Below are positions 7,608 to 14,946 of a stretch of DNA of 45,183 nt, in pieces (the stretch's first letter is position 1; every line of letters starts with the position of its first letter). The DNA comes from Candidatus Thalassarchaeum betae. Its GTDB lineage: Archaea > Thermoplasmatota > Poseidoniia > Poseidoniales > Thalassarchaeaceae. The notes beneath the pieces were generated by a model. The model made no database searches, was not told where the DNA came from, and saw nothing but the letters and a program-made list of their open reading frames with translations. The translations under genes and the position numbers were made by a program. The DNA lies in the NCBI GenBank assembly GCA_022447095.1, contig JAKUUP010000011.1:1-45183 (forward strand), given 5' to 3'.

Positions 7608-9617
7608 GTGTCCTTTCGCGATGACCGTAGTACCATGGCAAGTGATGCGTCGGGATGGTACGCGCGCCTCGACAACGAGTGCTCTGACAGGCTTGAACAA
7701 CTCTCAGTATGGCTTGATTCCTGGGAGGACGCGGTCAGAGCCAGACTGCCGATTGCGGCCACCCTGCCCAGCCACTGGCCCACCCTGCCAGCCGGGCTCC
7801 TGTCGGATCCCGGAGCGGTCCTCGAGCACTTACTTGCTAGACTTGAGGCTGAGCGAGACGGTAGGTCGCCCCGAGGTGCTTCTTCTACTCCTAGCCGGCT
7901 CACTGAATCCGTACTCGCGGACGAATTGAAGAACACTCGAAGTGGTGCGAAGAAAGCCCCACCCGCGACCTTGTCGCTCGACGCCATGCCCCATGGATTC
8001 CGGGCCTATGCCGAGCGCTTCAATGATAATGTGACTGCGGGGTCGCGTGATTCTGAAATTGAATCCGTAAATGATGGTTCGCAGACTCACTCAGGCATCC
8101 CCCTGCCGTTTGCCGACCCCGCCGTCGGAGGTGGGGTCGTTCCATCACGAGCAATTAGGATTCACGTCCGCCGTAGCGCTGACCGCAATGCCAGCGAAAG
8201 GCGCGATGATACTCTCAGACTATTGCAGGGCATGCAGATGATCGACAGTTCTGAGGCAGCCGTGATATGTACCAGAAGGAGGGTTCTGCTAGTCTTGGCG
8301 CGCGCTGGTCTGGTTGACCTCGATGGCGACGGTGACGAGGCTAGAATCGGCAGGGGAGAAGCTGAGGCCGTTTTGGAGGACAGTGTGAGGTGCGCAGACG
8401 CTCTCCGTGGCGAGTGGCCATGGGAAGAAGCTCCTCGTCTGCTGGTCAGTAGGCCGCCTTGGTTACGCATCAAGGATCGTTTTCGTGGTCACCCTGAAGG
8501 TAGCCAGATGCGTAAGGATCTCTCAAGGGATCTGCGCGACACAAAGGAGCGTGATGGGAGCCTGAGGTTTGCCGCACTCAGGGGCAACGTCAATCTCTAT
8601 CGGTTATTCCTAGAACGGGCGCTGAACCTAGTTCAAGAAGGCGGCAGGATTCGCATGCTCGTCCCTGACGCGCTACTGCGTGAGAAGAGCAGTGTTGCAC
8701 TGCGCAAGTTGATGGTCGAGAAGAACGATTGGCACTCATCATGGTCTTTCCCAGAGCCTCGACGGGTCTTCCCCGGCGCCTCTCAGGGTGTTCTTGTGCT
8801 GGGGCTCACAGTCGGCGGGAGCACCGAGGTGATGACTAGTTTCGGCCCCCTTGAATTCGATGATGTATCTCCCAAGTCGGGTCTCGACAGCAGGGCCCCG
8901 TTTCTGGAGTTGGAGCGAGGGCCTTGGTCGGTCTGGACCGATTTGGCATGGGCTGTCCCCAAGATGCCGCGAGATCGGTACATGCGGCGAGCTGTGCTCA
9001 AGGCTATTGGTGAACTCGCCGACCAACCTCGCCTTGGCGAGGAGGGGAACTGGTTGAACCCCAACGGCAAGCCAATCCGAGTGCGAGTTGGAGAAATCGA
9101 CCAGACTAATTGGTCGTCAGACATTAGCGACTGGGTCTCAGATTCCCAAGGAGTTCCTTTCATTAGAGGATCGCACTTCTGCCTCGAGGACGGAGAAATC
9201 AGAATCAACCATCCTGGTTACGACACTGAAATTGAGGATGATGCAATCGAGCGTTCGCAGGCTCTGTGGAGTGGGCCCATCGAGGCAAGGGGGCATTCTC
9301 GTGTTGCGTGCCAAGCTATCGTCAACGCCCAGAAGGAACGTCGCCTTCGCTGGGCAGTCGTCCCACCTGACTGCGTGCTCGGCAACTCTGTTAATTTCCT
9401 AGAATTACCGGAGAAGGTTCTCGACGGCCTAGCCGAGGAGCATGGTAGCGTCGACGAGGGTCTTCTCTTTGTAGCAGCCCAACTCAATACTGAGGCTCTC
9501 GACCTCTGGTCGAGGGCTTGGGCAGCCAACAACAACGTGAACAATTACGAAATTGAGAATCTACCATTCCCGCCTCCATCCACTGAAGGTGCCTTGAATT
9601 ACGCTTTGAGGCAGTGA
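7608..9617 (+). CDS. Degenerate Eco57I/type IIG-like adenine DNA methyltransferase homologue
   Basis: 669 aa. The middle and C-terminal parts follow the Eco57I-type methylase/specificity layout: a motif IV-like site LLVSRPPWLRIKDRF at about 278-292, GNVNLYRLFLERALNLV at about 326-342 followed by GGRIRMLVPDALLREKS, then a target-recognition-like region (VPFIRGSHF, RVACQAIVN, RLRWAVVPPDCVLGNSVNFLEL) and the closing NNNVNNYEIENLPFPPP. The catalytic Asn of N-P-P-Y/W is replaced (S-R-P-P-W), and I see no motif I (D/N-P-x-x-G-x-G) in the first 270 residues, so methyl transfer is doubtful. The GTG at 7608 follows AAGAAGG too closely to be ideal; an ATG at 7635 is an alternative start. No nuclease motif is evident. 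It may bind DNA without modifying it. Confidence 0.75.
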   Translation: MSFRDDRSTMASDASGWYARLDNECSDRLEQLSVWLDSWEDAVRARLPIAATLPSHWPTLPAGLLSDPGAVLEHLLARLEAERDGRSPRGASSTPSRLTESVLADELKNTRSGAKKAPPATLSLDAMPHGFRAYAERFNDNVTAGSRDSEIESVNDGSQTHSGIPLPFADPAVGGGVVPSRAIRIHVRRSADRNASERRDDTLRLLQGMQMIDSSEAAVICTRRRVLLVLARAGLVDLDGDGDEARIGRGEAEAVLEDSVRCADALRGEWPWEEAPRLLVSRPPWLRIKDRFRGHPEGSQMRKDLSRDLRDTKERDGSLRFAALRGNVNLYRLFLERALNLVQEGGRIRMLVPDALLREKSSVALRKLMVEKNDWHSSWSFPEPRRVFPGASQGVLVLGLTVGGSTEVMTSFGPLEFDDVSPKSGLDSRAPFLELERGPWSVWTDLAWAVPKMPRDRYMRRAVLKAIGELADQPRLGEEGNWLNPNGKPIRVRVGEIDQTNWSSDISDWVSDSQGVPFIRGSHFCLEDGEIRINHPGYDTEIEDDAIERSQALWSGPIEARGHSRVACQAIVNAQKERRLRWAVVPPDCVLGNSVNFLELPEKVLDGLAEEHGSVDEGLLFVAAQLNTEALDLWSRAWAANNNVNNYEIENLPFPPPSTEGALNYALRQ

Positions 9618-9759
9618 AACGGTAGCCAGCGTCAAATTGCCGGTAGGATTTTTCCGTTTTTCGGATTTATTGATGCGTCAATACCAAACAGACTATTATC
9701 CGAGCGTGCCGTACGGGGAGCGTTCCATCGCGTTAGCGTTGAAATACGAGGAAACCAGT

Positions 9760-10341
9760 ATGGGTATACAACCGAAAATCGGTATCACGGGCCTACCTCG
9801 GTCTGGGAAGTCTGCCGTACTGGACAAAGTCGTCAGTATGATCATTGAAGAGCGCAAAGCCGATTCTCATGGACGAAGGAGGGGGGTCGCGGCCAACATC
9901 ATAGGAGGGATGAGGACGGAAGCAATCATCGAGGACGGGGAGCGGGTCGGATACGCCTGTGTCGACATCCTATCTGGAGACAGAGGTGTGATGGCTCACC
10001 GCGAGATAGATTCGCGGAACAGAATCCTCGGCTTCGGCATAAACCCGAGCGAGTTGGATAAGGTGGCGGTCCCTGCCATTCAGAACGCCATTGGTAACTG
10101 CGAGATACTCGTCATCGACGAGGTCGGCAAGTTCTCCGTCGAGAGTGAGGGTTTCGTGGCAGCTGTTAGAGAGGCTCTAGAGTACGACATGCCGACTCTG
10201 CTGACGCTGCACAAAAAGAGTCGTCACCCTCTGCTGCAGGACATCCGCAGGAGGGACGACGGCAGGATACTGGAGGTCACCCCAGTCAATAGGGCACTGT
10301 TGCCGTACAAGATTCTCAAACTCATCCTAGAGACTCAATGA
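9760..10341 (+). CDS. THEP1-type nucleoside-triphosphatase (DUF265)
   Basis: A P-loop NTPase of the archaeal THEP1 family, which hydrolyses ATP/GTP and other NTPs in vitro; its cellular role is unsettled. From the ATG at 9760 it reads MGIQPKIGITGLPRSGKSAV, with the Walker A at residues 11-18. The family stretch GGMRTEAIIEDGERVGYACVDILSGDRGVMAH follows at ~48-80, and Walker B is ILVIDEVGKFS. The length of 193 aa is normal for the family. The frame is open further upstream to 9637, but those residues match nothing and Walker A must be near the N-terminus. The 142 bp before the ATG hold an AT-rich patch (9645-9675). It follows the methyltransferase-like gene in the same direction; a functional link is unproven. 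Confidence 0.88.
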   Translation: MGIQPKIGITGLPRSGKSAVLDKVVSMIIEERKADSHGRRRGVAANIIGGMRTEAIIEDGERVGYACVDILSGDRGVMAHREIDSRNRILGFGINPSELDKVAVPAIQNAIGNCEILVIDEVGKFSVESEGFVAAVREALEYDMPTLLTLHKKSRHPLLQDIRRRDDGRILEVTPVNRALLPYKILKLILETQ

Positions 10342-10365
10342 TGCTCGCTTTGCGGTCAACTTGAT

Positions 10366-10381
10366 GCGTGGGTGACCACGC
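10366..10381 (+). other. GNRA-loop hairpin in front of a start codon
   Basis: GCGTGG-GTGA-CCACGC forms a perfect 6-bp stem closed by a GUGA (GNRA) tetraloop in RNA. It lies between the THEP1 stop and the ATG at 10385, with only 3 nt to that ATG, where a ribosome-binding site would be. No U-tract follows, so a terminator is unlikely. Confidence 0.45.
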
Positions 10382-10384
10382 TCA

Positions 10385-10765
10385 ATGCCCGTGGATTCAC
10401 CGGCGAGCCGTGTAGAGAGGGTGCTCATTGGCCTTGCCGTGCCACTGTACCTTCTTACCGCGCTCGCTATCGCCGACGGCAGGATTGTCATCCTCTCTGA
10501 TAATAACGTCAACGAGGATTCCGTGGCATACGTGTTCCCTGCACTAGCCCTGCTCGCTACACTGCTCTACGCTTACATCCAAAGAATGGGGGACCGTCCT
10601 CATGGCGGTTCTCCTCTCGACAGGTGGTTCAGCCGTGAGTCGGAGGATGAGATGCGCGAGCGGTTGAGGCAGGAGCAGGCAGACGCCGACGTCTCCAGCA
10701 TGGGCTCGGCATGGGCGGTGAGAGAGAAAGAGCATCTCGAACGCGCCCTTGGCGAGGAAGAGTGA
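10385..10765 (+). CDS. Small two-helix membrane protein
   Basis: 126 aa, unknown family. Two hydrophobic segments, at about 13-32 (VLIGLAVPLYLLTALAIADG) and 48-66 (AYVFPALALLATLLYAYIQ), are joined by a short loop. A soluble, charged tail follows (RWFSRESEDEMRERLRQEQAD and AWAVREKEHLERALGEEE) that should be helical and cytoplasmic. It lies in line with THEP1 and gcvH; the gap to gcvH is 50 bp. Confidence 0.7.
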   Translation: MPVDSPASRVERVLIGLAVPLYLLTALAIADGRIVILSDNNVNEDSVAYVFPALALLATLLYAYIQRMGDRPHGGSPLDRWFSRESEDEMRERLRQEQADADVSSMGSAWAVREKEHLERALGEEE

Positions 10766-10815
10766 GCATCGAAACCTTCACTCTCCGAGTGCGTCACGGA
10801 TGGGTCGAGAGTACC

Positions 10816-11199
10816 ATGAGTGAAGTTCCAGCGGAACTGCATTACACCGAGTCGCACGAGTGGATCAGAGTCGAGGAGAGCGAGGTCGTCATAGGTATCA
10901 CAGACTTCGCCCAGAACGCGCTGACAGACGTCGTCTGGGTGGATCTCGCCGAGGTTGGCGCGGTCGTGGATGCGATGGAACCCTGCGCCAGCGTCGAGTC
11001 GGTGAAGTCAGTCAGTGAGATTTACGCTCCGATTTCAGGAAAGATAATTGCCTCCAACATGGAACTTGAGGATGCTCCTGAGATAATTAACGAGGATCCT
11101 TACGGCGATGGTTGGATTCTCAGGATGACTGTAGCAGATAACGCTAATCTCGAGGCTCTGCTCGATGCTGCAGCATATACTGCCCTGATTGGAGAATGA
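10816..11199 (+). CDS. gcvH: Glycine cleavage system H protein
   Basis: Lipoyl carrier of the glycine cleavage complex. The protein starts MSEVPAELHYTESHEWIR and has the lipoyl-lysine site in ASVESVKSVSEIYAPISG (residue ~62). The domain ends with the usual NEDPYGDGWILRM. At 127 aa it is of normal length; the frame extends upstream to 10711, but that part overlaps the previous gene. No gcvT or gcvP is in the window, so it either works with distant partners or serves as a lipoyl carrier for other enzymes. Its stop overlaps the rnhA start (ATGA). Confidence 0.93.
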   Translation: MSEVPAELHYTESHEWIRVEESEVVIGITDFAQNALTDVVWVDLAEVGAVVDAMEPCASVESVKSVSEIYAPISGKIIASNMELEDAPEIINEDPYGDGWILRMTVADNANLEALLDAAAYTALIGE

Positions 11200-11741
11200 C
11201 AATGGCTGGGTCCCTTCCGCTGTACATCTACGTCGATGGATCGTGTGAGGAGAACAGGGATGTCACCGCCGCCACTCCCGCAGGATGGGGTTTCTGCGTC
11301 ATCTCAGGGGACAATGGGATCGGACGAGGGGGAGGAGAGGTCGTTTTCGAAAGAAGCGGTGTGGTTGTCACCGACGAAGATGCAGAGAGTTATCTCGGAG
11401 CTGAAGTCGGCTCAAACAACACAGCAGAGTTGAGCGCCGTTGCACAAGCCATGAGGTGGCTCCTAGCCGAGGGCGGAAGCCAGGCCGTTGTCATCCGTGG
11501 GGACTCTCAGTACGCCCTCAACATAGCCTCTGCAGTCTGGAGGGCGAAGGCGAACCGCGGCCTAGCGCTGTCCGCTCAGGCCTTGTGGAGCGAAGTCGCA
11601 TCCCTGCGCTCCCTGACACCTGAGCACGTCCGGGCGCACCGTGGGCATCGGTGGAACGAGCGCGCCGACCATCTCGCATTCAGAGCCATGCAAGGTAAGG
11701 ATGCGCTGCCTCTGCAGTTCTGGAAGCCGGGGCGCCGTTGA
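11196..11741 (+). CDS. rnhA: Ribonuclease HI family protein
   Basis: Degrades the RNA strand of RNA-DNA hybrids. All four RNase HI active-site acids are visible: Asp in YIYVDGS (D14), Glu in NNTAELSA (E78), Asp in RGDSQYA (D103) and Asp in WNERADHLA (D158), with the catalytic-loop His in RAHRGHRW. The 181-aa length includes a short insert with a run of Gly between strands 2 and 3. Archaea always carry RNase HII; an HI-type copy is less common but known. Its start overlaps the gcvH stop by 4 nt (or an ATG 6 nt further on is used), so the two are translated from one message. Confidence 0.92.
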   Translation: MTMAGSLPLYIYVDGSCEENRDVTAATPAGWGFCVISGDNGIGRGGGEVVFERSGVVVTDEDAESYLGAEVGSNNTAELSAVAQAMRWLLAEGGSQAVVIRGDSQYALNIASAVWRAKANRGLALSAQALWSEVASLRSLTPEHVRAHRGHRWNERADHLAFRAMQGKDALPLQFWKPGRR

Positions 11742-12158
11742 TTACTCCTTATCCGCCAGTGGCCCGATGCTCAACATCACATAGACGGCCTGGAGTATCA
11801 TCAGGAGGCCCAAGAGCATCAAAATCAGGCCTGCTGGGTCCGGCATAAGCTCCTGCATCGGATTGCCGGACACCCATGCTAGGGCAATTGTAGCGACACC
11901 AGCAACGAGGATCTTCCTAGACGAGCCAGGAGGGTCTTCCCACAGATCCAGCCACGGAACCAGTCCCTTCCGCTTGAAGGTCATACGATACCAAGCCACG
12001 TAGAGCAGGACCATTCCCGTCAGTCCGATTACCCCTAAAGTGAACGATTCCGAGTCCCAGGGGCCGGCTGGTGCGAAGTCGATAAACAGTGTATCAAGCA
12101 TCATCAAGGCTCCCAAGGTCGCATGGAGTCGCCATTCGGGCGCCACTTGCTCGGCCAT
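11742..12158 (-). CDS. Hypothetical four-helix membrane protein
   Basis: 138 aa from the ATG at 12158. Hydrophobic segments are seen at about 13-30, 43-62, 85-102 and 112-132, separated by short charged loops (YRMTFKRKG, WEDPPGSSRK). The frame is open further upstream to 12479, but that part is antisense to the dehydratase and is not membrane-like, so I trim it. No family recognised. It converges on rnhA and is divergent from the dehydratase gene, with an 82-bp gap. Confidence 0.7.
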   Translation of the reverse strand: MAEQVAPEWRLHATLGALMMLDTLFIDFAPAGPWDSESFTLGVIGLTGMVLLYVAWYRMTFKRKGLVPWLDLWEDPPGSSRKILVAGVATIALAWVSGNPMQELMPDPAGLILMLLGLLMILQAVYVMLSIGPLADKE

Positions 12159-12240
12159 GATGTCACGAGGCGGGTTCCCGGCTTGAAATCGCCGTAGCGA
12201 TGGTGTCTTCAAGGCCGCCTCGCAGGCGCTGGTGAGGCAC

Positions 12241-13191
12241 ATGGGGTACGCAGTTGAGTTCAGCGACGTGCAGGATGCTGCAGAGAGAGTCGCTGGTACC
12301 GTCAAGAGAACTGTCGTGGTGTCCTCGGAAGAACTCAACGATATCGCCGGCAGAGAGGTCCTACTGAAGTGCGAAAACCTGCAGCACGTTGGCGCCTTCA
12401 AGTTTCGCGGTGCGACCAACGCGGTGAGTATGCTCGATGAAGATGCAGAGATGGGAGTATGCACGCACAGTAGCGGCAACCACGCTCAGGCGCTTGCGCT
12501 CGCAGCGAAGCAGCGAGGCATCCCCGCCTACATCGTGATGCCGAATACCGCTCCCAAGGTCAAGGTGGCCGGCGTACAGAGCCATGACGCCGAGATAACC
12601 TTCTGCGAGCCTACACTGGAAGCTAGGGAGGCGACAGCTGCGAGCGTGATCGAGCGAACCGGTGCGACACTGGTTCACCCATACGACAACCCGAACGTCA
12701 TCGCAGGCCAGGGCACGGCTGCGATGGAACTCTTCGAACAGGCGGGCCCCATGGACGCGATGGTTGCTCCTGTAGGTGGTGGCGGGCTGATGTCGGGTAC
12801 TTGCATAACCACGCGGGCCCTGTTCCCCGAGACTAGGCTGTTCGGAGCCGAGCCGGAAGGAGCTGATGATGCGGCTCGTTCACTGGCCGCTGACGAATAC
12901 ATCCCTCAGACTGGTCCTGACACCATCTGCGACGGACTGCTGACCAGTTTGGGGCAATTGACTTGGCCCATATTGAGGGACCATCTCGAGGGCGTCATCA
13001 CAGTCAGCGACGAGGAGGTGATCGAGGCAATGCGGCTTCTGCTCAAACACCTCGGTATGGTGGTCGAGCCGAGCGGTGCGGCCTCACTCGCTGCGGTGCT
13101 GAGGCCTGAGTTCAGGGATCTGGAAGGTATCAGCAGAGTGGGGCTCATTCTTTCAGGAGGAAATGTCGACCCCGGATCGGTCTCCTTCTAG
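12241..13191 (+). CDS. PLP-dependent threonine dehydratase / serine racemase
   Basis: Fold-type II PLP enzyme. VGAFKFRGATNAV carries the Schiff-base Lys (K54), SSGNHAQALALAA at ~77-89 is the substrate loop, PVGGGGLMSG at ~177-186 binds the PLP phosphate, and LSGGNVD near the end contacts the ring nitrogen. At 316 aa it lacks the C-terminal ACT regulatory domain of biosynthetic IlvA, so it resembles catabolic threonine dehydratase or serine racemase; the two cannot be told apart here. The ATG at 12241 is preceded by GGTGAGG at a suitable distance. A GTG at 12232 is an alternative start. Confidence 0.88.
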   Translation: MGYAVEFSDVQDAAERVAGTVKRTVVVSSEELNDIAGREVLLKCENLQHVGAFKFRGATNAVSMLDEDAEMGVCTHSSGNHAQALALAAKQRGIPAYIVMPNTAPKVKVAGVQSHDAEITFCEPTLEAREATAASVIERTGATLVHPYDNPNVIAGQGTAAMELFEQAGPMDAMVAPVGGGGLMSGTCITTRALFPETRLFGAEPEGADDAARSLAADEYIPQTGPDTICDGLLTSLGQLTWPILRDHLEGVITVSDEEVIEAMRLLLKHLGMVVEPSGAASLAAVLRPEFRDLEGISRVGLILSGGNVDPGSVSF

Positions 13192-13212
13192 AGCGGTTGC
13201 TGAGACGGAAGA

Positions 13213-13286
13213 TGGAGCACGGGCCGGGATTTGCACCCGGGTCCATGGATCTGCAGTCCATTGCATAGCTGCTCTGCCACCCGTGC
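13213..13286 (-). tRNA. tRNA-Cys (GCA), CCA encoded
   Basis: Read on the minus strand. The acceptor stem GCACGGG/CCCGTGC is fully paired, followed by U73 and an encoded CCA. The anticodon stem ATGGA/TCCAT encloses loop CTGCAGA with anticodon GCA. The T-stem CCGGG/CCCGG is paired and the variable loop is GGAC. U73, anticodon GCA and the 13-22 mismatch are all usual for tRNA-Cys. The D-loop reads AGCAGCT and the T-loop TGCAAAT: relative to the normal G18-G19 and T54-U55-C56, position 18 is A and position 55 is G. No intron. It lies between the dehydratase and the aminotransferase, on the opposite strand to both. Confidence 0.93.
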
Positions 13287-13396
13287 AGCGACTCTCGACC
13301 CCCGAGGTCCCCTTGAAGACTCTTTGGAGAGTGGCGACGTCACTATCAGAAGACTTGGCGCATATGTTCATCTCCGGTCAGCCACCCGCCAGCGGC

Positions 13397-14530
13397 ATGC
13401 CTGAGATTTCCTCGCGCTACGACGGGCTTGGTGTGGGCTTCGCACCCTATCTGCAGCCCCCGGGACCAGAAGTAGTTCGCTGGACGGTGGGTGAGCCGGG
13501 CTTCGATGCACCGACTGAGGTCATCGAAGCGACGATCAAAGGACTCGAAGATGGTAACACAAAGTACACCCGCGGAGCCGGTTCGATGGAGTTGTGCCAA
13601 GCTGTTTCCGACTACCTAGCACGCCATCACGGAATAGATGTAGGCATGGATGATGTGGTCATCACGCCCGGTGCCAAGCAGGCGCTGCTGTACTCGTTCA
13701 TGATAGCAACCATGCCAGGCGACGAAGCCATCCTGTTGGCTCCATCGTGGGCCTCCTACGAGCCTATGCTCAGCCTGATAGGAGCGGTCCCCGTGAACGT
13801 CCCAGTGAGGAAGGACAACTTCCACCCCGACATCGATGCCATCGCGGCAGCGGTCACCGAAAGAACTCGGATGATACTAATCAACTCGCCATGCAACCCA
13901 ACGGGAGCCGTGTTCACGCCCGACGAGATGCAAGCGATAGTCGACATTGCCATCGAGCACGATCTCTGGATAGTCTCAGACGAAATTTACGCCAGATTGG
14001 TCTGGACGGACTATCCACATACCTCTCCCTCAACCCTCTCCGGTGGTAAGGAGCGTACACTAATCGTCAACGGCTGGTCGAAGTCCTGGGCGATGACGGG
14101 GATGAGGCTGGGCTTCCTCGCAGGACCCCCGGATGCGATGAGGGCGGCAGTGAAGACTCAGGCCAACTCAGCTTCGCACGTCCCTACTTTCATGATGCAC
14201 GCAGCTGCGGTGGCGCTTGACTGCGACGACTCTGTTGAGGAGTTCAACCGAGAGTACCTGAAACGACGCGATATCATGATTGGTGGACTCGAAGAAATGT
14301 CCGGTCTGAGGGTGATCGAGCCAGAAGGAGCATTCTACGTGTTCGTTGATGTCACCGGCACCGGGATGAGTGATATCGAGTTCGCCGACGGAGCCCTAGA
14401 GGCCGGAGTACAGTTGATTCCAACTTCACTCATCACCGGCGGCGAGGGTTTTGTCAGAATATCATACGCCACCGACGAGGAGGCAATTCACGAGGGATTG
14501 AGGCGCTTGCGGGCATGGCTTGTGGATTAG
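13397..14530 (+). CDS. Class I/II pyridoxal-phosphate aminotransferase
   Basis: Fold-type I aminotransferase of the aspartate/tyrosine aminotransferase family. It shows VGEPGFDAP near residue 31, YTRGAGSMELCQAV at ~57-70, NSPCNPTGAVF at ~163-173 (Asn to the PLP O3'), SDEIYARL at ~194-201 and the PLP lysine in NGWSKSWAMTGMRLGF (K229). RISYA near the end holds the Arg that binds the substrate carboxylate. The frame is open from 13163, but that part would run through tRNA-Cys. ATG at 13397 gives MPEISSRYDG, matching the usual N-terminus; ATG at 13364 is the alternative. The amino-acid specificity is not evident. Confidence 0.9.
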   Translation: MPEISSRYDGLGVGFAPYLQPPGPEVVRWTVGEPGFDAPTEVIEATIKGLEDGNTKYTRGAGSMELCQAVSDYLARHHGIDVGMDDVVITPGAKQALLYSFMIATMPGDEAILLAPSWASYEPMLSLIGAVPVNVPVRKDNFHPDIDAIAAAVTERTRMILINSPCNPTGAVFTPDEMQAIVDIAIEHDLWIVSDEIYARLVWTDYPHTSPSTLSGGKERTLIVNGWSKSWAMTGMRLGFLAGPPDAMRAAVKTQANSASHVPTFMMHAAAVALDCDDSVEEFNREYLKRRDIMIGGLEEMSGLRVIEPEGAFYVFVDVTGTGMSDIEFADGALEAGVQLIPTSLITGGEGFVRISYATDEEAIHEGLRRLRAWLVD

Positions 14531-14565
14531 TCACCTTGAAATCGATAAAACGATGCAGAGGATGT

Positions 14566-14937
14566 ATGAGCGGTTCAGCGCGCGGCGGGCACATCCTGCT
14601 GGACTACACTGGTTACGCCTCACCGGCAGACAACGACGGTGAGTGGATGTTGCAGTTGCTGCGTGACGGCGTCCGGAGAGCGGGGATCAAAGAGGTTCAC
14701 TCTCATGTCGCGCAATTCAATGGCGCAGACAGCCCGCCCGGCTTCGCGGCTGTTGTGCTGATTGACGAGAGTCATGTCAGCGCACACTGCTATTCGGATA
14801 GTGGCCTGCTGGCTATTGACATCTTCACTTGCGGAAGCAACGACCCCGGTCCTCTGGCCGACGACATCCACAGAGTACTGCAGAGTGCTGTGCCCGAATT
14901 GGTCCTCTCCGGTCGCAAACATGTAGACAGGTTCTGA
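14566..14937 (+). CDS. speD: S-adenosylmethionine decarboxylase proenzyme
   Basis: Produces decarboxylated AdoMet, the aminopropyl donor for spermidine. The chain is made as a proenzyme that cleaves itself at Glu-Ser to give a pyruvoyl group. The family signature is visible as LIDESHVSAHCYSDSGLLAIDIFTCG (about residues 60-85), with the processing Ser in ESH, the His of AHCY and the Cys of FTCG as the other catalytic residues. 123 aa from the ATG at 14566 is normal for the small prokaryotic type; the frame is open from 14515, overlapping the aminotransferase. A GATAAAA run (14544-14550) lies just upstream. It is followed after 9 nt by the DHS-like gene, so the two form a polyamine operon. Confidence 0.9.
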   Translation: MSGSARGGHILLDYTGYASPADNDGEWMLQLLRDGVRRAGIKEVHSHVAQFNGADSPPGFAAVVLIDESHVSAHCYSDSGLLAIDIFTCGSNDPGPLADDIHRVLQSAVPELVLSGRKHVDRF

Positions 14938-14946
14938 GGTGAGGAC

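Noticed and set aside
13163-13396. N-terminal extension of the aminotransferase
   Set aside because: It would translate through tRNA-Cys and adds ~78 residues with no family match.
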